Positions 45,961-55,592 of a stretch of 64,000 nucleotides of DNA are shown piece after piece. Under the pieces are notes generated by a model. It worked only from the letters and a program-made list of their open reading frames with translations. It did no database searches and was not told where the DNA came from. Numbering within the stretch: position 1 is the first letter of the stretch; each line of letters opens with the position of its first letter. The position numbers and the translations under genes were made by a program. This DNA comes from Odocoileus virginianus (lineage: Eukaryota > Chordata > Mammalia > Artiodactyla > Cervidae), in contig NC_069686.1 in the NCBI RefSeq assembly GCF_023699985.2, positions 32,298,910 to 32,362,909 of the forward strand. Reading direction: 5' to 3'.

Positions 45961-47179
45961 CATGATCTCTAGAGCCATTGATGACAAAGAGATCAGTTCT
46001 CCAAGAAGATAAAACAATCCTGAATATACCTGAATTTTAAAAACAGCCCACATATCTATGAAATAAAAAAGTGAACCAATAAGTTAATAATAACAGGTAC
46101 TTTCTGATGGGCAATATAAAGTATTAACAAAATAAACTTTATTCTTGAATCAATAATGTTGTTAATGGTTTTTTAGTATAACCACTTATTAACTTCCTTG
46201 TAATTTCTCTAATATCTCTACTGCTTAATTTATAGACATCCTATAATGCAAGAAAATAGAGAAACTTTTAAATTCCTATTATTTATATCTATTACTACAT
46301 TGGTGTGGAGGGGGGTTGATGAAAAGGAATGAGTAGAAACTCAGTTTTCTATTTAGTTTTGATAAAGCACAATTCAACAAAACCATTAGGTAATTTTAAC
46401 ACAAATGTTTAATCAATGTTATTAACACTAATGTATTTCATTTCTTTCCTGTTAAGAAAAATTTGAACCAAGAAAACATTTTCTTTGATGCTTTTAACTC
46501 TCATTAAATCTCTGTTTTAAAGTACCTTGTGTCACTGAACTGCCACTGGCCTGGCCAAGAACACTCACTCTTCCTGGCAGACTTTTCAGACACCATTATT
46601 CTCCTTCAATTTTCCAACATTCATGTATATAGGGATACATAGCAGACTGAGCTGACAGGTGTACATGAAAATTATATAATGTGGGATCAACATTTCCTAA
46701 GAACTCATAATCTAACTCAAAATGAATGGTTATTCAATAAAGGAATCAGTAAAACCACAACAAAGAAGATGGAAATTAAGATATGTCTTTTATCTAAGGA
46801 GAGAAAAGAATATTTAGGAAGCATGATTAAAACAAGCAGGATGCAGAGTGGCAGAGGGAGTATAGCATTGAAAAGCCAACAGAAATAATGGAGATTTGTT
46901 ACACTAATTACAAGATAAGAAGCATGAGATTTTTCTGAAGCATTATTCAGTATCATATGGAGAAAAAATTAAGATCTTAGCAATCTTATTATCAAAGGAT
47001 CTTCATTTTTGTAGCTAGTTAGTATTATTTATAAGGTTTGTCAGTGGGTACTAACTGCTATTCTATGATGTGTTGGTCTTTATAGACAGTGATTACAACA
47101 GGTAGACATAAAGAATAGAATTTTATATGTGAGAAAATAATCTAGATTTTGTTATATCCATCAACACAAAATTTAAAGA
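45961..47179. other. No gene recognised
   Basis: AT-rich, apparently single-copy; nothing nameable. Confidence 0.4.
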
Positions 47180-47184
47180 ATAGT

Positions 47185-48118
47185 CATTGTACAAAAGACC
47201 TAAACAGACTTTCCTCCAAAGAAGACATACAGGTGGCTAATAAACACATGAAAATATGCCCAACATCGCTCATTATTAGACAAATGCAAATCAAAACTAC
47301 AATGAGATATCACTTCACACAGGTCAAAATGGTCATTACCAAAACATCTACAAACAGTAAATGCTGGAGAGGGTGTGGAGAAAAGGGAACCCTCTTGCAC
47401 TGTTGGTGAGAATGCAACTTGATACAGCCACTGAGAACAGTATGGAGATTCCTTTAAAAAACTAGGAATAAAACCAACATATGACCCAACAACCCTAGGT
47501 ATATACTAGGTATATACTCTGAGAAAACCAAAATTGAAAAAGATACATGTAACCCAGCATTCATTTCAGGTCTATTTACAATAGCTAGGACATGGAAGCA
47601 ACCTGGATGTCTATTGACAGATGACTGGATAAAGCAGCTGTGGTACATATATACAATGGAATATTATTCAGTCAAAAAAGGAATGCATTTGAGTCAGTCC
47701 TAATGAGGTGGATGAACCTAGAGCCTATTATACAGAGAGTGAAGTAAGTCAGAAACAGAAGAATAAGTATCATATACTAACACACATACATGGAATCTAG
47801 AAAGTTGGTACTTTCTAGATTCTCATATGAACCTATTTGCAGGACAGCAGTGGAGACACAGGCACTGAGAACAGACTCATGGACACAGCTGGGGCTGGAA
47901 GAAGGATAAGGCGGGAGGTATGGAGAGAGTGACATGGAAACACATACCATACGGAAAATAGATAGCCAATGGGAATTTGCTGTATGACTCAAGGAACACA
48001 AACAAGGACTCGGTAGCAACCTAGGGGGTGAGATGGGGAAGGAGGTGGGACGATATTCAGGTGGGAGGGAACCTGGGTAAACCTATGGCTGATTCATGTT
48101 GATATTTGGTAGAAACCA
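47185..48118 (+). mobile_element. L1 3' end, extreme 3' tip missing
   Basis: ORF2 C-terminus (RLSSKEDIQVANKHMK, KCWRGCGEKGTLLHCW up to 47409, then frame breaks) followed by the older-type 3'UTR to TTGATATTTGGTAGAAACCAA. The last ~45 bases and tail expected of this family are absent because a BovB starts there and the L1 does not resume after it. Confidence 0.85.
47793..47822. repeat. Perfect 12-bp inverted repeat
   Basis: GAATCTAGAAAG, a 6-base loop (TTGGTA), then CTTTCTAGATTC. It sits in the L1 3'UTR where related copies (for example 41580) continue instead as TGGTACTGAAGAACTTA, so the right arm is a local addition. Confidence 0.9.
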
Positions 48119-48998
48119 ATGAAATACCTGTATGCAGGTCAGGGAGCAACAGGTAGAACTGGACATGGACCAATAGACTGGTTCCAAATAGGAAAAGGAG
48201 TACGCCAAGGCTGTATATTGTCACCCTGCTTATTTAACTTATATGCAGAGTACATCATGAGAAACGCTGGCTTGGAGGAAGCACAAGCTGGAATCAAGAT
48301 TGCCAGGAGAAATATAAATAACCTCAGATATGCAGATGACACCACCCTTATGACAGAAAGTGAAGAACTAAAGAGCCTCTTGATGAAAGTGAAAGAGGAG
48401 AGTGAAAAGTTGGCCTAATCTCAACATTCAGAAAACTAAGATCATGGCATCTGGTCCCATCACTTCATGGGAAATAGATTGGGAAACAGTGGCTGACTTT
48501 ATTTTTGGGGGCTCCAAAATCACTGAAGATGGTGATTGCAGCCATGAAACTAAAAGACGCTTACTCCTCAGAAGGAAAGTTATGACCAACCTAGACAGCA
48601 TATTAAAAAGCAGAGACATTACTTTGTCCACAAAGATCTGTCTAGTCAAGGCTATGGTTTTCCCAATTGTCATGTATGGATGTGAGATTTGGGCTGTAAA
48701 GAAAGCTGAGCACCAAAGAATTGATGCCTTTGAACTGTGGTGTTGGAGAAGACTCTTGAGAGTCCCTTGGACTACAAGGAGATTCAACCAGTCCATCCTA
48801 AAGGAGATCAGTCCTGAATATTCATTTGAAGGACTGATGTTGAAGCTGAAACTCCAATACTTTGGCCACCTGATGCGAAGAACTGACTCATTTGAAAAAA
48901 CCCTGATGCTGGGAAAGATTCAAGGCAGAAGGAGAAGGGGACGACAGAGGATGATGGTTGGTTGGCATCACCGACTCAATGGACATGGGTTTGGGTAG
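48119..48998 (+). pseudogene. BovB ORF2 pseudogene fragment
   Basis: 48119-48418 encodes KGVRQGCILSPCLFNLYAEY and the intact NNLRYADDTTLMTESEELK. The frame shifts at about 48412, and 48402-48998 (198 codons) continues with LNIQKTKIMASGPITSWEID, VMYGCEIWAVKKAEHQRIDAF, ELWCWRRLLRVPW and LKLQYFGHLMRRTDSFEKTL. A second break near 48953 ends it. Relatively well preserved, but it lacks everything before the middle of the RT. Confidence 0.85.
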
Positions 48999-49082
48999 AT
49001 TCTGGGAGTTGGTGATGGATAGGGAGACCTGGCTTGCTGCGGTTCATGGGGTCGCAAAGAGTTGGACCTGACTAAGCGACTT
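48119..49082 (+). mobile_element. BovB part of a BovB/BOV-A2 chimera
   Basis: BovB from the LLRNLYAGQ block (CCTGTATGCAGGTCAGGGAG) through the C-terminus to GTTGGACCTGACTAAGCGACTT. Instead of the usual (TGAAC)n end it runs without a break into BOV-A2 linker sequence at about 49083. Confidence 0.88.
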
Positions 49083-49235
49083 CACTTTCACTTTTCACTT
49101 TCATGCATTGGAGAAGGAAATGGCAACCCACTCCAGTGTTCTTGCCTGGAGAATCCCAGGGACGGTGGAGCCTGGTGGGCTGCCGTCTATGGGGTCTCAC
49201 AGAGTTGGACATGACTGAAGTGACTTAGCAGCCAC
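49083..49235 (+). mobile_element. BOV-A2 3' part fused to BovB
   Basis: The BOV-A2 linker (CACTTTCACTTTTCACTTTC, ATGCATTGGAGAAGG) and the second Bov-A monomer, ending GACTGAAGTGACTTAGCAGCC. The first monomer is replaced by the homologous BovB 3' region upstream. Confidence 0.88.
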
Positions 49236-49244
49236 AAAACCTAA

Positions 49245-49280
49245 AAATCTAAGACATTGATCATATATGTCTAAGATTTT
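49245..49280. repeat. Imperfect 14-bp inverted repeat
   Basis: Arms around AAATCTAAGACAT (49245-49257) and ATGTCTAAGATTT (49267-49279), one mismatch, about 9 bases apart. Confidence 0.7.
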
Positions 49281-49436
49281 ATCTTACTTCATATTAATAA
49301 CTTTTAATCCAACACAGACTCAAAACTGTTCTTATTGGAAACTTTACAAATATTAATTAAAAATGAAAAAGATATTTCAGTGTGAGGTACACAATTATAA
49401 TCTCTTTAAAATCGAAAATTCTTATCTTTTCTCCCA

Positions 49437-49518
49437 ACATTAAATTATTTAATTTAATTAAATAATTAAATTTAATTAAATTATTAAATTATTAATTAAA
49501 TTATTAATTAAATTATTT
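49437..49518. repeat. (TTAA)-rich low-complexity tract
   Basis: Repeated ATTAAATTA/TTTAATTAA words, many of them self-complementary, over about 80 bases with no G or C. Confidence 0.85.
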
Positions 49519-49985
49519 CAACAGCTCTCTTTCTTTTGAAGTCATGAGCTGAATCACCAAACTGCCTGATAATAAATGTGCTAGGCATAAAAGTTTTATG
49601 CTGAAAGTACAAAGTGAACATGTTACAAAGTTATCAATTAATATATAATTTTCTGATTGGCAGTATTTCCTCCTATAATGTCTACTAATCTGCTCACATT
49701 ATTCTCTAAAAGTCTAGTTAAAATATTTCTAGATGATGTACTTAAATTATCTCTACAAAACTAACTTAGACTGTGAGATCTAGCAATTTTGATGTAAAAA
49801 TCCAAGGGCCATAGAAAAATTTATTTGTAGAGCATCTTCATAATGCTATTAAAATTTTTTTGATAAAAGTTATTTATTCATTGGATCATTGCATTTAACT
49901 TTTCACATAGTGGATTTAGATAGTTATTTTCAATTTCCTTATAATTACTTTATTCTAAACACCTGGGTTAAGATTTTACCAATTT

Positions 49986-50014
49986 ATTAGTTCATTCATT
50001 CATTCATTCATTCA
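49986..50014. repeat. (TTCA)n microsatellite
   Basis: Six uninterrupted TTCA units. Confidence 0.9.
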
Positions 50015-51894
50015 GTGTCTATGTTTGAAGCTGAGTATAGAGAAGCCCACATGACAGGTCTAGTCAACTAAATAAATGATAAGAAAAAAAGTCCCAAATC
50101 ATAGAATTGCACAAATAAATAAAATGTTACCAGATAAGTAATATATTGGGTCTGTTGAGACAACTTAAGGCCATTAGTTTAGTTTGGGAGGAGCTAACAA
50201 AGGAAGTTAAATGGTCTAGCATTATTATTATCTTTTTTTTTTCTTGGTGAGACTAACCTTTATAAAGGTTGCAAAGCAGGATAGTTGTTATATACACTTT
50301 TTAAAATTTTGCTTTTTTCTTAATGTTCAATCTTAACAAGACTTGCTTTTAAATAACTTCTCATAATCCACAAGCATAGAAACATTCTATATGAGATTTC
50401 TTCATTGTAAATATAATTCTTCTTTACATGGAATCCAATGTTACTTTACTTAATAGACTGTACAGTTTAAATGTTTACAAAATATTTTGCTTTCAAATTA
50501 AAGACTTAATATTCTTCATAGTAGGAAATGTCCTATTTTATAAAATAAAAAACTAAGGCTGATACTGTTTAAATGTTTTATCAAAGATCAGATGCCTGTA
50601 AGAGTCAGACATAGAAATCAAAACCAGGTCAGTTAAAAGTAGTAGAAAATGGGAGTTTTCCTCTGGAGCTAGAGTTTTCCTGGATGCCCTGGAATAATTG
50701 TTTGATCCCAGTGTAGGATTCTATTAAATGGTTTATCAGTGGGATCTGGCATTGACTTCTGGAGATGTGCTGAGCCTGATAAGGGAGGAAAGACCCCAAA
50801 TGTGTAGCAAGAATTAGCACAAACCCCAGCCAGAGGAATATTCCGAGTTTGAAGGTTACTTCAGTAAAGAAACTAGATGTATTACTGGATAAATAAGAAT
50901 CCACTGACTGGAAATATTTTATCAGGATGTAAGTTTTACCATTCTAGCAAGGGTCCTGGAGGATGGGGCAGATGTTGCTATTGGATGGCACTTAGAAGCT
51001 TGTAAAATGTGATAGCAAACATTCAGCAAAATGAAAGTGTCTGAATTGCTTTGTCAGACAGCAGAGGAAGAAATAGAAGATAAAGAAAGTAGACATGTTG
51101 AAGTGGCTATCTTATGTAAATCTACAACATAAATCAGAGGATTATGTTTCATGGAAGGGCCAAAGTGACAAATTCAACACTATAATCAATAATGTGATGA
51201 AGTGTAAAGCATCAATATCATTAAACATTTAGAGTTTGCTCTTTTCCATTAGGAAGGGCTGATGATGGAAAGGCAATCACAGATATGTGTTTATTAATAC
51301 ACATTGTGATGACAAAGGCCCAAATAGAGGATGAGAGGTACCACTTAGCCAGAGCCATAAATAACAATTACCTTCATATCCAGAAAATTTAGAGAAGTAC
51401 CCAAGGGAATTTGACCTACAGATAGTTATGGGATATAGTTAATAGAACCCCATATCCTTAGGATCAAAGCCAGTGGACAGCTAAATAAATAAGAGGGACA
51501 ATTTAGTATATAAAATTATATGGAAGAAAAATGGAGGAATTGGAGATTGATTGTGGCCACTTTTATAAAATCATGAGTTTTTGCTCAATTTCTGGATATG
51601 AGTCAGTCTTCAGAACAAGAGCAAATGTTTAAAGAAGTAGCCAGAACTCTAGGAGGGAGAACACTATAACGACATGCCAACTATTTATCACAATTTCTAT
51701 TTTCTTTTCCCAGTGGGAGTATGGTCATTTACTGTAATGACCTAATGTTGAAGAAAGGAGAATAACCAGATAATTTCAAATCTAGGAAAAACACTCCAGC
51801 TCATATATTAGATGACATAAGAAACTATACAGTTTTGCTGGGTATAAAATTATAGGACAAGATAGTTTTCTTTCTGTAAGTTTTAACATGTAAA
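50015..51894. other. No gene recognised; MIR/L2-like piece
   Basis: AT-rich. 50525-50632 (AAAACTAAGGCTGATACTG... ATCAAAACCAGGTCAG) recalls the conserved GAAACTGAGGCTCAGAGAGG-type block of old mammalian repeats. The 91-codon minus frame at 50629-50904 is not convincing. Confidence 0.4.
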
Positions 51895-52547
51895 TAAGTA
51901 TGCAAAGATATGAAGAAAAAGGACCTCTTGTGTACTGTTGAAGAGAATGTAAATTGGTATAGCCATTATGGAAAACAACATGAAGGTTCCTTAACAAATT
52001 AAAAATGGAGCTACCATAAGATCTAGCATTTTCACTTCTGAATATTTATCTGAATAAAACGAAAATCCTAGATGGAAAGGACATATGCATCCCCATGTTC
52101 ATGATAGCATTACATGCAATTATTACACAATAGCCAAGATATGCAATCCTGTCCATCAGTGGATAAATGGATAAAGAAATAGTATATGCACCTAATGGAA
52201 TGTTATTCACCCATAAAAAGAATGAAATCTTGCCACATGCCCAACATAGATAGACTGTGAGGGCATTATATTAGGTGAAATAAATCAGATAAAGACAAAT
52301 ACTCAGGGGAGGGAAAAACTGGGAGACTTGAATTGACATATACACACTACTATATACAGAATAGATGACTAATGTATAGCACTGGAAATTCTACTCAATA
52401 TGCTGTAATGACCTATATGAGAAAAGACACTAAAAAACAGTGGATATATGTACATCTGTAACTGATATACTTTGTATACAGCTGAAACTAATGCAACATT
52501 ATAAATCAACTATACTCTAATAAAATTTTTAAAAAGAAAAAAATATT
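51895..52547 (+). mobile_element. Older L1 3' end
   Basis: Decayed ORF2 C-terminus (TCTTGTGTACTGTTGAAGAG, ATGGAATGTTATTCACCCAT), then a 3'UTR: GACTAATGTATAGCACTGG, CTGAAACTAATGCAACATTA, AATCAACTATACTCTAATAAA and an A-rich tail. Confidence 0.8.
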
Positions 52548-52640
52548 GAATGATCTCTCTTACATGTGGAATAAAAAACAAACAAACCTCATAGACAGAT
52601 TGATAGCAGCCAAAGGTTAGGGGTGGAAGAAACAAGGGAA
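52548..52640 (+). mobile_element. Second short old L1 fragment
   Basis: TGAATGATCTCTCTTACATGTGGAAT... CCTCATAGACAGATTGATAGC resembles the ORF2-end/3'UTR of a different old L1. It abuts the tail of the preceding one. Confidence 0.5.
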
Positions 52641-53060
52641 CAGCTTTCTTTGTTTGTTTTAGTTTAAATAAATTGAATAATTTATAATAAAAATTATTTC
52701 TTTAGTTTCTGATAATCTTCGGTCATTTCATAAAACCAAATACCTGTACAGTGAACATGTAACTAGTATCTTTCATGGAGTGTGAATTTACTGTGAAATG
52801 CATAAGATCAAAAAAGGGCAGGGAAAGAAGGAAGGTGGTTGGAATAAAAACCATCAATTAGTATTTTTTTTCCTTTTCTTTTTTTTCTATGTCTGTGTTG
52901 TCTCCTTTAGAAACCCAGTATGAGATAACTCCTCAAACACATTCCTACTTATTGGCTGGCTTTTGGTGGGTTTATTTGTTTATAAGGAATTAGCTGGAAT
53001 GCTGTGGGATTATTGAGGGATGTCAGAACTATCAGTCACAGTAGTCAAGTAGGAGGTCTT

Positions 53061-53166
53061 TTTTTTTTTTTTAATTTTTTTTTATTGAAGGATAATTGCT
53101 TTACAGAATTTTGTTGTTTCCTGTCAAACCTCAACATGAATCAGCCATAGGTATACATATATCCCC
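53061..53166 (-). mobile_element. Very short L1 3' end with 16-bp duplication
   Basis: A T-rich run then ATTGAAGGATAATTGCTTTACAG... ACCTCAACATGAATCAGCCA: about 100 bases of L1 3' end plus tail. Flanked by TCAAGTAGGAGGTCTT (53045-53060) and TCAAGTGGGAGGTCTT (53167-53182), one mismatch. An extreme but otherwise textbook L1 insertion. Confidence 0.88.
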
Positions 53167-53227
53167 TCAAGTGGGAGGTCTTAAAAGGACCATTGCAATG
53201 TGGTGGAGACTTTTTTCTTTTTATACA

Positions 53228-53627
53228 AGGGAGTTTTTTAATTAACTGGAGGATAATTACTTTACAATATCATGGTGGTTTTTGCCATACATCAACATTA
53301 ATCAGCTGTATGTATTCCTCCATCCTGAACCCCCCTCCCACCTCCTTTCCAACCCCATCCCTCTGGGTTGTCCCAGAGCACTGGCTTTGAGTGCCCTATT
53401 TCACGTATCGAACATGTACTGGTCATCTATTTTACCTATGGTAGTATACATGTTTCAATGCTGTTCTCTCAAATAATCCCACCCTCGCCTTCTCCCACAT
53501 AGTCCAAAAGTCTGTTCTTTACATCTATGTCTCTTTTGCTGCCTTGCATATAGGATCATTGTTACTGTCTTTCTAAATTCCATATATATGTGTTAATATA
53601 CTATACTGGTGTTTCTCTTAAAAATCA
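53228..53627 (-). mobile_element. L1 3' end, minus strand (younger type)
   Basis: T run, AACTGGAGGATAATTACTTTACAATA, the C-rich complement of the G-rich 3'UTR tract (CCCCCCTCCCACCTCC at 53330), TAGTCCAAAAGTCTGTTC, and the end of ORF2 near 53540-53627. Its left end is 62 bases from the preceding L1 fragment. Confidence 0.85.
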
Positions 53628-53765
53628 GTCAGTAAGGTGCAGTCAAACTGCACACTCTGATCCTTCCTGGAACGGCCATACCAGGAGAGGAATTTCACCC
53701 TGTGAAACACCTTGATGTTTGTAAGGTTTTATAATAAGAGGCACACATAGGTCAAACATCTCATT

Positions 53766-53803
53766 TGAACACACACACAAACACAGACACATGCATACAC
53801 ACT
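53766..53803. repeat. CA-rich simple repeat
   Basis: Imperfect ACACACACAAACACAGACAC tract. Confidence 0.75.
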
Positions 53804-53939
53804 TAGAAGTGTAACTGTCAGTATCAATCATTTTGTACCTTCATGTTTGAAAATGTTTGTAATATTTTCCAAAACCACACAAGAAGTAGGAGTTACATGA
53901 TGGCTACCTGTCCAGTGAACAACTTTTCAGTGAAATGAA

Positions 53940-54158
53940 AGGTGAAGTCAAAGTGTTAGTCACTCAGTGGTGTCTGACCCTTTATAACCCCATGGACTGT
54001 AGTCTGCCAGGCTCCTGTGTTCGTGGGATTTTCCAGGTAAGAATACTGGAGTGGGTTTCCATTTCCTTCTTCAGGGGGTCTTCCGGTCCCAGGAATAGAA
54101 ACCAGGTCTCCCGCATTGCAGGCAGATTCTTTACTGTCTGAGCCACCAGGGAAACTAA
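53940..54158 (-). mobile_element. Bov-tA SINE
   Basis: Minus-strand: AGTGTTAGTCACTCAGTGG, GGACTGTAGTCTGCCAGGCT, TAAGAATACTGGAGTGGG, CTCCCGCATTGCAGGCAGAT, CTGTCTGAGCCACCAGGGAAAC (tRNA-derived head on the right). Confidence 0.92.
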
Positions 54159-54400
54159 TTGATCTTGAGGAGACATTTCAGACATAGATTTTTTTAACTC
54201 AGTATCTTCAGTCTTATATTTTTGACATTCAGTAGGAAAACTAGGAGTCTCAGCATCTGATAAAGATTTTAAATCACAGAACAATTCATTGACACTTGCA
54301 GAATAGTTAGTTTCATTTGCCATATTTCGTTGACCAAATAATACATACATGTCTTGCATCTTTTTCCTTTTGGGGCCTCTTAAAGAAAAGGGGCTAATAA
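54159..54400 (-). other. Unassigned ORF segment next to Bov-tA
   Basis: A minus-strand frame is open from about 54390 into the SINE at 54158, with a Met at 54359. The ~67 residues before the SINE (starting MQDMYVLFGQRN, preceded by RGPKRKK) have mixed, protein-like composition unlike nearby AT-rich shadows: acidic and Ser-rich, with SLSDAETPSFPTE and SEMSPQDQ. I do not recognise a family. It could be a broken piece of a processed pseudogene cut by the SINE, an exon, or chance. No clear splice acceptor precedes it. Confidence 0.25.
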
Positions 54401-55499
54401 GAAGCTAACATTTCTTTTTCTCATTATTTCCAATTCATCACAGGAAAGTGAAAAATAACATTTGTGCTAGAGACCTGAGTTTTGAATAACAGCAGAAACA
54501 AAAACATGATTAAGTGATTTTTGAGAAATGAAAGAAGGTAGAATGTATTGGGAAAAGCCTAGCAAACTGACTGGGACATGGAGGGGCAGCAAGAATCTAG
54601 TTATATTTCAGGCTATAGAATACCAAGAGAGCAGAAGAGACTAAATAAAGAGAACTCATCTAGAGAGTAAAGAGTTACTGTGGACATCAGTGGATTAGAC
54701 TAACATTAGACAAACTGATTAGACTAATTAGACTATATAACACAGCGCTGGTAAAACACCATGCATGGTGTCTCACACTGTAAAGCCGTCTACACCATTG
54801 ATTTAACTCTTTTCTGTGGTTCGTTTCCCTCTCCTATTTGCTAATTTCCACACTCCATAGTCACAGGTTCCCTGAATTTTTTCCCTAGGACTCACTCATC
54901 ACATGCACATATACCAGAAGCATACTTTCCTTTATATAGTGTGATCAGGAAAGAGAAACTCTCCAGCACATGTTACCACTATTCTGTAACACTGAATCTT
55001 CTGTAAGCATTGCCTATATGGCAAGTCAATACTGGCACAACAGCAGGCTCTGCTCTGACAATATCCTAGACCTGTTTAATGACCTGTGCCCACTGCTGCA
55101 GCCAGTTTCTGCTCTTATCCAACTTGAGAAATTTCTGGGCTTTGGAAGATTTGTAGACAGATCCTTTTTAACTAAGTTTATAAAATAATATGTTTCTCTT
55201 ACTTGGAAAATTTAAGGAGTGTCACTAGGGCTGTTCCCAAAAGTCTTTAAGTTGCATTATTGTGTTTTGTTCTCTTAGTAACCTTCAATGGCCTTAAAAC
55301 TTGTATCTGACTATCATACCAGAGTTGGGTAGTTGTTCTACTTTCCTCTATGACTTATCATGATTTGGGAAAAGCTTTTATCTATATTTTTGCGATTGTA
55401 TTTTAAGAGTTTTGTTTTTATTCTCCTTTTCAATTTTAATATTGGTGTACTGTAGTTCTGAGCAATATTGCCAAAATCCTTCATTCCCCAAGTGAATAA
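54401..55499. other. No gene recognised
   Basis: Single-copy-looking DNA. GATTAGACTA-type words recur at 54693-54740. The 72-codon frame at 54970-55188 is without recognisable domain. Confidence 0.4.
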
Positions 55500-55592
55500 A
55501 CAGTTCAGTTCAGGTCTGACTCTGCAACCCCATGGACTGTGGTACGCCAGGATTCCCCGTCCATCACCAATTCCTGAAGCTTGCTCAAACAT
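55500..55592 (-). mobile_element. BovB 3' end fragment
   Basis: CAGTTCAGTTCAGGTCTGAC... CCCCGTCCATCACCAATTCC, then AAGCTTGCTCAAAC: the last ~90 bases of BovB, reversed, lacking a TCGCTCAGTCGT block. Confidence 0.85.

Noticed and set aside
49437..49518. Palindromic TTAA tract as a replication origin or CRISPR-like array
   Set aside because: No spacers or regular unit; simple AT-rich low complexity in a mammalian genome.
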